Source: Cladocopium goreaui
Lineage: Eukaryota > Sar > Dinophyceae > Suessiales > Symbiodiniaceae
Direction of reading: 5' to 3'
DNA length: 64,000 nucleotides
Assembly (NCBI GenBank): GCA_947184155.2
Contig: CAMXCT020000325.1
Span: 124,001 to 188,000, forward strand
Part shown: piece after piece, positions 9,806 through 18,611 of the stretch
Layout: each line of letters begins with the position of its first letter
Position numbering within the stretch: the first letter of the stretch is position 1
Position numbers and translations under genes: made by a program
Notes under the pieces: generated by a model
The model's database searches: none
What the model saw: only the letters and a program-made list of their open reading frames with translations
Told to the model about the DNA's origin: nothing

Positions 9806-10444
9806 TAAACCCCATGTGGCCATGAAAAATTAAGCTGTTTCATGGGATGTCATGGGGTTAAAAAAAAACTAAAACGTAAGGGGATGTAAGGGGATACAAC
9901 CAGCCAATAGTATGATACAATATGACACAATGAGATTTGAAGTTGCCCGAGAATGGGAGATGTACCTTGAGATGGCTATGAAATGAGGACAATTATATAG
10001 GATCAATCATGATATCTTTAGGTTGCCCTAGTGTGTAAGCGAACCTAGATATTTGGAAAAATCCGAAAATCCCTATGTTGGTTTAGTGGAAGGTATCACA
10101 ACCAGGCCCTTTGAAAGGGACAAAAGCATGCCCGAAAATTGGTGATAGTTTTTTCAAATGGGTCAAAAAAAACAAACCAGCCGCAATGGTAGGTCTCTAA
10201 GGGACTGATTTCAAGGAGAATGAGTAGAAACCTGTTAGAAACCCTGTGGAATAAATGCGCTCAATGGCGAATAATCGAGAGATTTTCCAGCCATGTGACT
10301 GAGAAAACATGAGAAATTCACAGATTCATCATGAATGCATTGGAAATCGGGAAATCCCATGGGATGTATCCCTCATTCACATCCATCCAAGAAACATCAT
10401 GAATCATTTTGGAAATCTAGAAATCCCATGAGAACAACATCCAC
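9806..10444. other. Intron-like DNA, no gene seen
   Basis: AT-rich, without recognised repeats or coding potential. Confidence 0.5.
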
Positions 10445-10602
10445 CTAATTTCGACGTTTTTCGCCCAAGTGACGTAACGTGTGCTGCTGTTGAAGGCCAT
10501 TGATCCCCGAAGTCCCAGTAGATCCACGGGCACCGCCGAGGAGAAATCGATGCGTTCGAAGGTGGGATGGCCATCATCCTGGCGCCCCATGGTTTTGGAA
10601 AA
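10445..10602 (-). CDS. Putative exon, function unknown
   Basis: A GC-richer island of 158 bp, open on the minus strand in phase 0 from an AG acceptor (before 10602) to an AG|GT donor (after 10445). The peptide is protein-like, with IDFSSAVPVDLLGLRG in its middle and ending YVTWAKNVEIR. No family recognised. It may belong to the gene represented by the exons at 5.6 and 3.8 kb, but nothing links them beyond strand. Confidence 0.45.
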
Positions 10603-10675
10603 CTGGGAATTCTAGGGGTTAATGGGAAAATCACCATTTTTAATGGGAAAACTCACTATTTCTATGGCCATTTAG

Positions 10676-10794
10676 CTGGTTGGTGGTTGAGCCACCTACC
10701 CCTCTGAAAAATGATGGAGTGAGTTCGTCAGTTGGGGTTATGACATTGCCAACTGAATGGAAAAATTAAAAAAATGTTCCAAACCACCAACCAG
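10676..10794. repeat. Family A MITE
   Basis: Perfect 13-bp terminal inverted repeats, CTGGTTGGTGGTT and AACCACCAACCAG, around a 119-bp element whose inside carries CCCCTCTGAAAAATGATGG. It sits at the end of family-B-like sequence (TAATGGGAAAACTCAC at 10640). Confidence 0.75.
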
Positions 10795-12080
10795 AAAATG
10801 TGTTCAGAAATCTAGAATATTCAGGCAAATGTTGAGGAAAATCTGGAAAAAGTTGAGGGAACATTTGGGGAAAATCTAGAAATGCTCAAGGTTGAGGATT
10901 TAGCAAGAATGTGGATGAATGATCGCTTTTGGTGCAAGTAATGCGGGGAAAAATATGGAATAGTTTGATGGATGGGATGATCGCTTTTGTTGGTTTTGGT
11001 TACTGTGTTCTAACCAAAACCTTTCCAAGCTTCATCATATTATCTGTATTCAAATGGTGGTTCAGTGAAAGACTTATATAGAATCAGAAATTATCACTTT
11101 CGGCGATTTAACCTGCACTAGATGTTCCCTTCATTCTGCTTTGGCATCAAGCCAGGATGGGCCAAGTCATTTCCCTGAGTGATCAAGATGTCGATGGATC
11201 CGTTTACAATGAATCTCCTGCACTTTACGGGGTAATAGTTCGTACAAATGGACCATCTCCATACAGGAAGTCATCGTTTTAGAACCAGGGCCGGCTGTGC
11301 CGAACAAGAAAAGGCCATCAGAAGAACCGACCACTTGGCGCTTGGTGACAATTGAATGATTGGGAATGCCCAACACAGATTTTCGGGAGTTACACCCACT
11401 GTTTTGGAAATGTCCACTTGAGAAAACATGAAACATCATTTTTCCATCACCCTTTTTTTCAGGCTCGCATCGAACCCTTCATTGCAGAGCCTGACAACAA
11501 ATAATGATGTTTGAAAGGAGACCCTTTTTTACTTCAGTGTTCTGTGATCTTTCTTTGTTAACCCCTGCAAATCAATAGCTGCAACCCCACTCTTTAGTGG
11601 CCAGCCATCGAAGTGCGAAATTCATCATCGGCACGCCTTGGCAGAAGGATCCAGATCTGCCTCGGCCAATTCCCACAAGATTCCCCATTTTTGTTGCTGG
11701 ATTGACAAATCGGACAATGAAAAACATGGTACCCTTAATGATAATGTTGATGGTGGTTAATGGTTCATTGGTTAATGGTGGTTAATGGTGGTTAATGTTC
11801 CAGGACTGTAAATGTCACCCACCTAACTTGGAGATGGAAATTGGAAAACAACATCGGGATACTGTCATCATTCACACATCGGTATCTTTAGGAACCAAAA
11901 CCCTACGTCACAAGCAAGTTCACGCATCAAAGTATACAACAAACCTTCTGACATCTCAGTGGCTGAGCCACTGCTAATTCAAAGTCCTTTTTCATCGATC
12001 GGTGCCAGTTCTATCTGTACCCCTCTCTTAGCAAACTGGGGATTTATGGTGAACCTCGGGTCCTGAGGGTATGTTTTTAC
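10795..12080. other. Intron-like or intergenic DNA
   Basis: No recognised gene. The segment 11175-11410 is open on the minus strand with fairly protein-like composition but no clear splice signals or family. A short GGTTAATGGT minisatellite lies at 11745-11800. Confidence 0.4.
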
Positions 12081-12800
12081 GTACTTGTGTATATATATAT
12101 GTTATATATGTGTGTAGACATAACTAAAATAATATTCATTATAAATATAAACAAATTGTCTATAGGCAAACTATATATATATATGTTATGTAAACAATAC
12201 ATATATGATGCAATATATATATATATTATATGTGATGTAATATATATATAATGTAATATGTATATTATGTAATAAATATATATATATATAAATCATGTAA
12301 TATAAATATATTTTTTGAAAAATACATGTATATATATATATTATTACATTATACAAAATTATATTATATTGTGTTATCTTATCTTTGCTTATATTAGATC
12401 ATTATATATTAAACATTATATGATATTACATGATAATATATTAAAGTATATTAAATCATATTTTATTATATTACATATACATATATATATATTATGTAAA
12501 ATATATAAATACATTGATATTATGTAAAATATATATATATCCTATGTAAAATATATTTAATGTAATATATATATATATATATTATGTAATGTATATATAT
12601 ACATATATATTATGTGATATGTAAATATATATTATGCGATATGTAAATATATATATAGTGTATATTATGTAATATATATATATACACATATTATGATATA
12701 TATATATTATGTAATATATAGAGATAATGTAATATATAGATATTTGATTTTGTAATATCTATATATATTATGTAATATCTATATGAAAATATATTGTATT
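12081..12800. repeat. AT-rich simple-sequence block
   Basis: About 700 bp of TATATA, TATGTAA and similar motifs. No coding potential. Confidence 0.85.
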
Positions 12801-13280
12801 GAATACCATGGACAAGGTTACATTTCCTTGCTTTCATTATGATCAACTGGTCTGATTTGCTCGCAAACATGGCTCACAATGCAACCCTTATAGCCTATAT
12901 ATGCCATCTAAGTGTGATTTCTGGTTTTGCCGACACGAGAAATACGTGTCACAGACCCCTTTGTGCCATCTTAGTGTTGCAAAAAAACGTTTCGTTTTGA
13001 AGAGGTTTTTTCCGTATTGATGGCATACAAATTAACCTTTACCGGTGCCATCAATCTGTGACCTCCTGTATATATATATATGTATTATGTAGTATCTATT
13101 TATACTATGATATATATATATGTCTGTGTGCTTATTTCTGCCCTGGCAAATCTCCCGCTCCTTCGTCGCTTCTCGCAGCAGCACCCGACTCACCCGCGCG
13201 CTTGGTAGCGCCGCCATATCCGCTATGGTGATGGCCAGGTGCTTTGTTTTTGAGAGATTTGTTAGGGTGTTAATGGGTTT
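12801..13280. other. Intergenic DNA, no gene seen
   Basis: Contains a TGCCATCTAAGTG-type motif twice (near 12903 and 12965) and short TA tracts near 13070 and 13110. Nothing coding recognised. Confidence 0.4.
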
Positions 13281-13363
13281 CTGGTTGGTGGTTTCAACCC
13301 CTCTGAAAAATATTAGTCAATGGGAAGGATTATTCCATATATTATGGAAAATAAAAAATGTTT
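13281..13363. repeat. Family A MITE, left part, split by the LINE
   Basis: Begins with the family terminus CTGGTTGGTGGTT and the internal CCCCTCTGAAAAAT. It runs into the 15-bp duplication AAATAAAAAATGTTT at 13349-13363. The missing right end (GAAACCACCAACCAG) is found 9.8 kb away at 23214-23228. Confidence 0.85.
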
Positions 13364-13422
13364 TTGCTCTGAGCGCACCGCTGCCGAAGTGGGACACGCA
13401 GCTACGGCCGTGCAGTGGAATC

Positions 13423-16029
13423 TCAGACTCCTCTCAAGAGATCAAGCACCTTCCCCGCTCCTGTAGCTGGTGCCGTGAGTTGCCGAGCCAAAACACCTTC
13501 AACAGCTTGAAACTCCTGTTGGGAAAGATGAAAACCAACAGAACCCCTGAAACAAGCTATCCAATGACTGACAGGCCTCACGGTTGCACAGCTACAGCGC
13601 ACTTTGGCGTCTCGGAAATACTGCTGCAGCATAAGTCGGAAGTGCTTGACCCTCACATTCAAACGGGTATGGTTCGCCAGCTCCGCTTGGGTGCCAGTTT
13701 CGACAACCCACTTTCCCGCCTGCTTGGTGATGTACCAAGCTCCCTTGTGTCGGCGGAAGCTAATGTACAACTGCAGGAACGACACCCACTTCAGCGGTTG
13801 CGTCACGTCACGGATGCACGACAACCAGCTATGTACAGCATCCGCCAAGGTGGGGCCGAAAAACTTTCGAAAGGTCGGGGCTTGCAGTTCTAACTGATAG
13901 GGCTCTTCCCAAACTAAGGCCGGATGCCGGTTGCTAGGACGGACAGGACGCGGCGGTGGTGGGACACGAGACTCGGCAGGACCGACAGTTTGACTCCAAA
14001 GGCGACCGACAGCAACGATATGTTGACGGACCCAGCCTGACACAAAGCTATGGCGACATGTTTGGTCAACGTACGCACTCCAGAGGTTCCAGACAGCTTC
14101 AGGTCGGGCTTGATTGGCCATGGCAGCTGCTCGGTCAACCGCATTGTTTCCATCAACTAACCAACGTTCGACATCACTATCAAAATTTCTGCGGTCCTCA
14201 TGGGCCGGGACCTTAAGCAGAGCAATTTTGTGGGCGCCAAGTTGGGCGGAAACAGACTGCAGCAAAAGCAAAAGATCCGCATTCTTTCCATTGGGTCGAA
14301 CTTGTCGGGCTTCACGGACATACTTCTGAAAGGCACGGATGACACCAAGGCAATCAGACCAGATACGGATGTAGGCATGGGTTCGCAAGGCAAATTGGAT
14401 TGCAACGATCACTGCTGTAAGTTCTGCTCTGTAAGCGGTTTGGATGAGACCTGCAAGTGGCTGGGCAGCAACAGGACGGAAATCTTGGGGATTCACATTC
14501 AGGCCAAACTGTGGTGCCAAGACAACAGCCCAACTGGCTACTCTGTAAGTGCTTTCCCGAGGGAAGAGACAAGAGCCATCAGTGAAAACGTCCAAAATGG
14601 CCGCAGGTGGGCGCGACATGATGAAGCTCACTTCTGTGGGCAGTTCAGCAAGATCTTTAAACCATGCTTCGGCCAAGGGGGATCGCAAGGTCCAACCATG
14701 TTCGGTGACGACCCGAGGCATTTGGGCAAGCTCAAGTTGTACATCAAAAGGGATGACTTCCCGGAGTGGTGCGGATGCTGTACATTCCCACAGGCGATGG
14801 TGGACTGAGTCCAAACATTGACAGTGTACGCACAAGGCAGAACCACTAGCCGACCAATGCTGGACGAGTTCATTGGTAAAGGAAGCTCCATGCAAGTGTT
14901 TGCGCAAAATGCCTTGGTCATAGGCAGGGAAACTCACATATGCTTTCCTGGTTGCAGGCAAGTCCACATGTTCAAAACCTCGGAACGATTTGCGGTGCTT
15001 AACAAAACCCGCCAAAACTTGAGTCCAAGTCCACTGTGCACGCAACACAAACTCCTGCAACGGGCAACGCAAGAAGTCAAAGGTCCCAATGGCATCATGG
15101 ATACGCCCGTCATTTTGAATGGTAAAACCAATCTTGTGCAGGCGTTGTCCAAGGATTTCAGAAATGGAGTTGTGCTGAGGGTCTTCACCATCAAACAAGG
15201 CCAACTGTAAATCCACCTCAACCGATTGGGCATCACAAAGGCTGCGTGCATCTCTGACCGTCTCAAAGGCAGCAAAAAGCATAGGGTCGAAAGCTTCACC
15301 TTCCAGGCTGCATTGCAATTCCGGGTTTGCGCCAGGTCTTTGGATGCGAAGGGCTTGCATGACTGCAGTGCGGAGGCCTTCAAAGTGCTTTCGGCCAACC
15401 ACAACGGCTGCCACTGCGTGAAACGCACGGGGCCATGCCACTCGTTTGATCAGGGTGATCTTTTGTGCATAGGTGCATTTGCAGCTGCTGAGCTTCTGCC
15501 AAAAATCGCTAAGCTGTCGGAAACGCTCAACTTGGTGATAGTTGGAGAGCTGGCGTGAGTAGACAACATGGGCACCAAGTTCTCGGTTGCGAAGCTTCAC
15601 AACAAAGCCTGCCTCCCGCAACTGCTTTCGGCCATCCCTGGTGGCAGCCCAGCAGTAGGATTTGGCTGGATCAAGGTCAAGTTGAAGAGCGGCTGCAAAG
15701 GCATCAACAGCTCGGCATGCTTGCCCCATATAGTCCACTGAGTGAAGAAGGACCCCCCAATTATCAACGTACGAAACTGGTTTGAACATGGCATTGGTCG
15801 CAAGCATCCACCTATGAAAAAGCTGGGTCAGGGACAACATAGCAAGACATGAAAGTGCACAACCTTCTGGGAATCCGTTGCATGAGCTGACTCCAGGGGA
15901 GTAGCTGCCTTGGATAACAAAATGTCTCACAAATCCACTGAGTGCTCCTGCCCAAGCGATCAAGGTGCCGTGGTCGACGCCCAAAAGTTTCAAGGCTGCA
16001 AATGCTGGCTGACGCGGCAAGATGTTAAT
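13423..16029 (-). CDS. LINE pol, 3' half: RT motifs B-C, zinc knuckle, RNase H (after frameshift)
   Basis: The C-terminal part of pol, out of frame with its upstream half because of a one-base deletion near 16026-16028. Residues are counted from the first codon of the open frame at 16059. The RT continues with GFPEGCALS (62-70, motif B) and YVDN (97-100, motif C), where the second aspartate is replaced by asparagine. A knuckle follows (C410, C413, H420/H421, C426). RNase H spans about 488-650 with D494, E546, D569, H620 and D642. A C-terminal region of ~180 residues (about 700-878) has no known motif but resembles the C-terminal extension of the LINE at the left edge. Only about 60 bp separate the stop codon from the 3' end of the element. 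Confidence 0.85.
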   Translation of the reverse strand: MNILPRQPAFAALKLLGVDHGTLIAWAGALSGFVRHFVIQGSYSPGVSSCNGFPEGCALSCLAMLSLTQLFHRWMLATNAMFKPVSYVDNWGVLLHSVDYMGQACRAVDAFAAALQLDLDPAKSYCWAATRDGRKQLREAGFVVKLRNRELGAHVVYSRQLSNYHQVERFRQLSDFWQKLSSCKCTYAQKITLIKRVAWPRAFHAVAAVVVGRKHFEGLRTAVMQALRIQRPGANPELQCSLEGEAFDPMLFAAFETVRDARSLCDAQSVEVDLQLALFDGEDPQHNSISEILGQRLHKIGFTIQNDGRIHDAIGTFDFLRCPLQEFVLRAQWTWTQVLAGFVKHRKSFRGFEHVDLPATRKAYVSFPAYDQGILRKHLHGASFTNELVQHWSASGSALCVHCQCLDSVHHRLWECTASAPLREVIPFDVQLELAQMPRVVTEHGWTLRSPLAEAWFKDLAELPTEVSFIMSRPPAAILDVFTDGSCLFPRESTYRVASWAVVLAPQFGLNVNPQDFRPVAAQPLAGLIQTAYRAELTAVIVAIQFALRTHAYIRIWSDCLGVIRAFQKYVREARQVRPNGKNADLLLLLQSVSAQLGAHKIALLKVPAHEDRRNFDSDVERWLVDGNNAVDRAAAMANQARPEAVWNLWSAYVDQTCRHSFVSGWVRQHIVAVGRLWSQTVGPAESRVPPPPRPVRPSNRHPALVWEEPYQLELQAPTFRKFFGPTLADAVHSWLSCIRDVTQPLKWVSFLQLYISFRRHKGAWYITKQAGKWVVETGTQAELANHTRLNVRVKHFRLMLQQYFRDAKVRCSCATVRPVSHWIACFRGSVGFHLSQQEFQAVEGVLARQLTAPATGAGKVLDLLRGV

Positions 16030-18527
16030 GCTTTCACAATATCTGCCGAAAAACCGCAAGCACCTGAATTTTGTTGATGCGCCAATTCGATCTGCTCAAG
16101 CATATGACGCCAGACCATAGATGCTCGGCCACCAACTGTGTTGCCACATAACAGAGGGTCCACAACATCACTGACCAGTTTCAACCAATGTCTTGCTGCG
16201 ATTGAAGACCAAGTACGATAAACGTTGGAAAACACCGTAATCGGTCTGAAATGGTTGACCGTGGAAGGCTCCTCAGTTTTGGCTAATGACCTCACATATC
16301 CCTTGAGCACTTGTGCAGGCCAGGCGCCTGAATCAGTGGCATGGGCAAAAACCTTACAAAGCAGTGCGAGGTCAGGTGAAGTCAATGCCAGCAAGTCAGC
16401 ACGGCTAACTCCGTCAAGGCTGGTTGCCGCATGCTTGGATTTGCTTCTCAAGGTGCTTCGCACTGCAGCCTCAGAGATGTCAGGTGGAGCACCATCAACT
16501 TTCCGGAGTTGAGCACGTGCAAAGGCGATGATTTGATCCCATTGGGAGGCAGGCACATTTTGATGACGATTCCAGAGCTGAGCCCACTGTGATTCAAACG
16601 CATGGAAAAGGTTAGGCAATTGTCCAAGAGGTCGGCGCTGGATCAAGGAGTCCCCTGGTTGAATTGACTGACATGAATTCAGCGAAAGCTTGTCACTGTC
16701 GCAGTGAATGATGTCCAGTGGGTTCCCATTATGCAAAATTGGTACATTGGGGTACCAAGGCACAGCTTCTGTGGTAACAACTGCACATTCAGCTTCATCC
16801 ACTTCTGCAACATATGCTGTCTGGGACAACGCAAGGGAATCAACCTGAGCTGGAACGTCACGTTTGACGGCTTTATACATGGCATGGGCATCTGAGGCCT
16901 TGTGCATACGATTGGCATGAGATCTGGAACTGTTGAGGGCGGTCTCAAGCTGTGAGAGCTCCAAGTCCAAACCTGCAAGAAACAGCAACCCAACTGCATG
17001 GCTCGGGGGTTCCTGCGGGACACAAGCCGGTTCACCAATTCCTAGGTCTCTGCTAGCCCACCATTTGTCAAAACTGGGGACAAAACCACGCGCCTGCCGG
17101 ATGGCGGACCACAGGCAGTATTGATGGGCAACATGGGCAACAGTAGGAAGAGCTGAAGCACAAAGTCTCACATACGACTGCAACCTACGGTGTTGTTTTG
17201 TCCATTGCACATGTTGCATGCAGGATCCAAGGAAAGCAGGTTGGCGGTCGCCTGGCCTACTGGTTTTCAACGGAGCCAAGTTGGTTTCACGTCTGACGGG
17301 CTGAAGTTGCTGGGCTCGGCCTGTCATGGCTCTCACTGCTGGCTTGCGCACACGGGCACGGGCGTGCATGTTCGACTGCTCCACTTCGGACCAAAACCTG
17401 GTATAGTCCGTGGTGAGATTGGTGGGGTCCTGGAAAAGTTGCCTACTGACCGGGGCTCGGGTGTCGGCATGTTCCCACTCCATGGGGTCAGGAATTGGCC
17501 ATGCAAAACGGTACACATCTTCTTCAACACCACGAAACTTACCAATCAAGTAAGCATGGTCGGCAACTGTTTCTTCATCAAGCCAACAACCAAGGAACAG
17601 TGACGCAAGTTCACGGGACACAAAGCAGAAATCCCGTCTGGTTTTGTCACGACACGTTGCTTGAGGAAGGCGTCCTGTTCTTTCGGCTTCAAGGTCTTGG
17701 ATGTCCCGATAGCCCAACCGATGCATCACCGTGACAGCATGGAGCCTATCCCAATCATGATTGAAATCTCCTGCAATATACCGCGGGCCAGGCATTTGTT
17801 CAACGCGGTCGAGGGCTTGAGTCAAAAGTTCATTTGTGACTTCTCTGCCTTTTGGATGGGTTGGGCCCGTAGGCGTGCCATAGACCACCACACCGGAAAC
17901 CCACAAGCCATGAGCACAAAACGATGTACAAACAAGTCGGCCAGAATGGTACAAGGAGGACGACCACTGGTGAGGGAGTCGTCGAATTGGGAACTTCGCC
18001 ATAACACCAACTCCAGACCATTGACCAATATCACTGGCTTCGGATCTAGGTGCCACCGGGCAACCATGTTGGAAGGCTGTGTAGGCTGGGCTGGAACTGC
18101 GAACATTGCTCCAGAACACCTGGGCTCCAACCTTGGTCAAGTGGGTTTCAGAAAAAAGCCACACATCATACGCACTGTCAGTAAAGCCAAAAGCACGGGT
18201 GTTGAGTCCACTCAGATTGGCAACTGATACAGTCCAGTCCGGCCCTGGTTTGCGAGCTTCACCAATGCGAACAGAAAGACAGAACCAAAGCACGGCCAGA
18301 AGGACGGGATGCACACCTCTGCTGGGAACTGAGGGCCGCTTACTACCAGAGGTGGATGTGCCCTTGGGCGGAACATAACCAAGCAAGGCTCTGCTGGACA
18401 GACGACGTGCGCAGCACACAAGTGTCAAAACTGCCAAAATGGCCAGGGCCAGGCAAAAGTCCAGATAGGAAGAGACCTGCACACATGACAAACCAAGCGC
18501 AGCAAACAAGATGCACAAGAAAAACAT
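15990..18527 (-). CDS. LINE pol, 5' half: N-terminal hydrophobic region, AP endonuclease, start of RT
   Basis: The endonuclease that would nick the target and prime reverse transcription. Residues count from the GTG at 18566; the first in-frame ATG is residue 14 at 18527, chosen here as the start, and the frame is open back to a TGA that overlaps the end of ORF1. Hydrophobic stretches lie at 14-30, 36-51 and 87-99, the last followed by GEARKPGP (102-109), a 2A-like context. APE-type endonuclease at about 113-345: N117, E140 (FSETHLT), GDFN (266-269), D312 and the terminal ADH (335-337) in place of SDH. The RT fingers follow, with FRPITV and the start of motif A (FSADIVKA). The frame then ends after 14 aberrant residues because of the deletion at about 16027. 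Confidence 0.85.
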   Translation of the reverse strand: MFFLCILFAALGLSCVQVSSYLDFCLALAILAVLTLVCCARRLSSRALLGYVPPKGTSTSGSKRPSVPSRGVHPVLLAVLWFCLSVRIGEARKPGPDWTVSVANLSGLNTRAFGFTDSAYDVWLFSETHLTKVGAQVFWSNVRSSSPAYTAFQHGCPVAPRSEASDIGQWSGVGVMAKFPIRRLPHQWSSSLYHSGRLVCTSFCAHGLWVSGVVVYGTPTGPTHPKGREVTNELLTQALDRVEQMPGPRYIAGDFNHDWDRLHAVTVMHRLGYRDIQDLEAERTGRLPQATCRDKTRRDFCFVSRELASLFLGCWLDEETVADHAYLIGKFRGVEEDVYRFAWPIPDPMEWEHADTRAPVSRQLFQDPTNLTTDYTRFWSEVEQSNMHARARVRKPAVRAMTGRAQQLQPVRRETNLAPLKTSRPGDRQPAFLGSCMQHVQWTKQHRRLQSYVRLCASALPTVAHVAHQYCLWSAIRQARGFVPSFDKWWASRDLGIGEPACVPQEPPSHAVGLLFLAGLDLELSQLETALNSSRSHANRMHKASDAHAMYKAVKRDVPAQVDSLALSQTAYVAEVDEAECAVVTTEAVPWYPNVPILHNGNPLDIIHCDSDKLSLNSCQSIQPGDSLIQRRPLGQLPNLFHAFESQWAQLWNRHQNVPASQWDQIIAFARAQLRKVDGAPPDISEAAVRSTLRSKSKHAATSLDGVSRADLLALTSPDLALLCKVFAHATDSGAWPAQVLKGYVRSLAKTEEPSTVNHFRPITVFSNVYRTWSSIAARHWLKLVSDVVDPLLCGNTVGGRASMVWRHMLEQIELAHQQNSGACGFSADIVKALTSCRVSQHLQP

Positions 18528-18611
18528 CGGGGTGAGCAGAAAGTCCAAGGCATTGCGTACAGACACTGAAGGGCCACGACCCCCACAAGCAGTGAGGGCG
18601 TGGCGCCACCA

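Noticed and set aside
13390-13415. GCCGTAGC near the LINE 3' end as a spliced-leader relic
   Set aside because: Seven or eight bases only, and the rest of the leader does not follow.
15226-15558. Plus-strand frames across 13.4-23.2 kb
   Set aside because: They are shadows of the minus-strand LINE frames, which carry the recognisable motifs.
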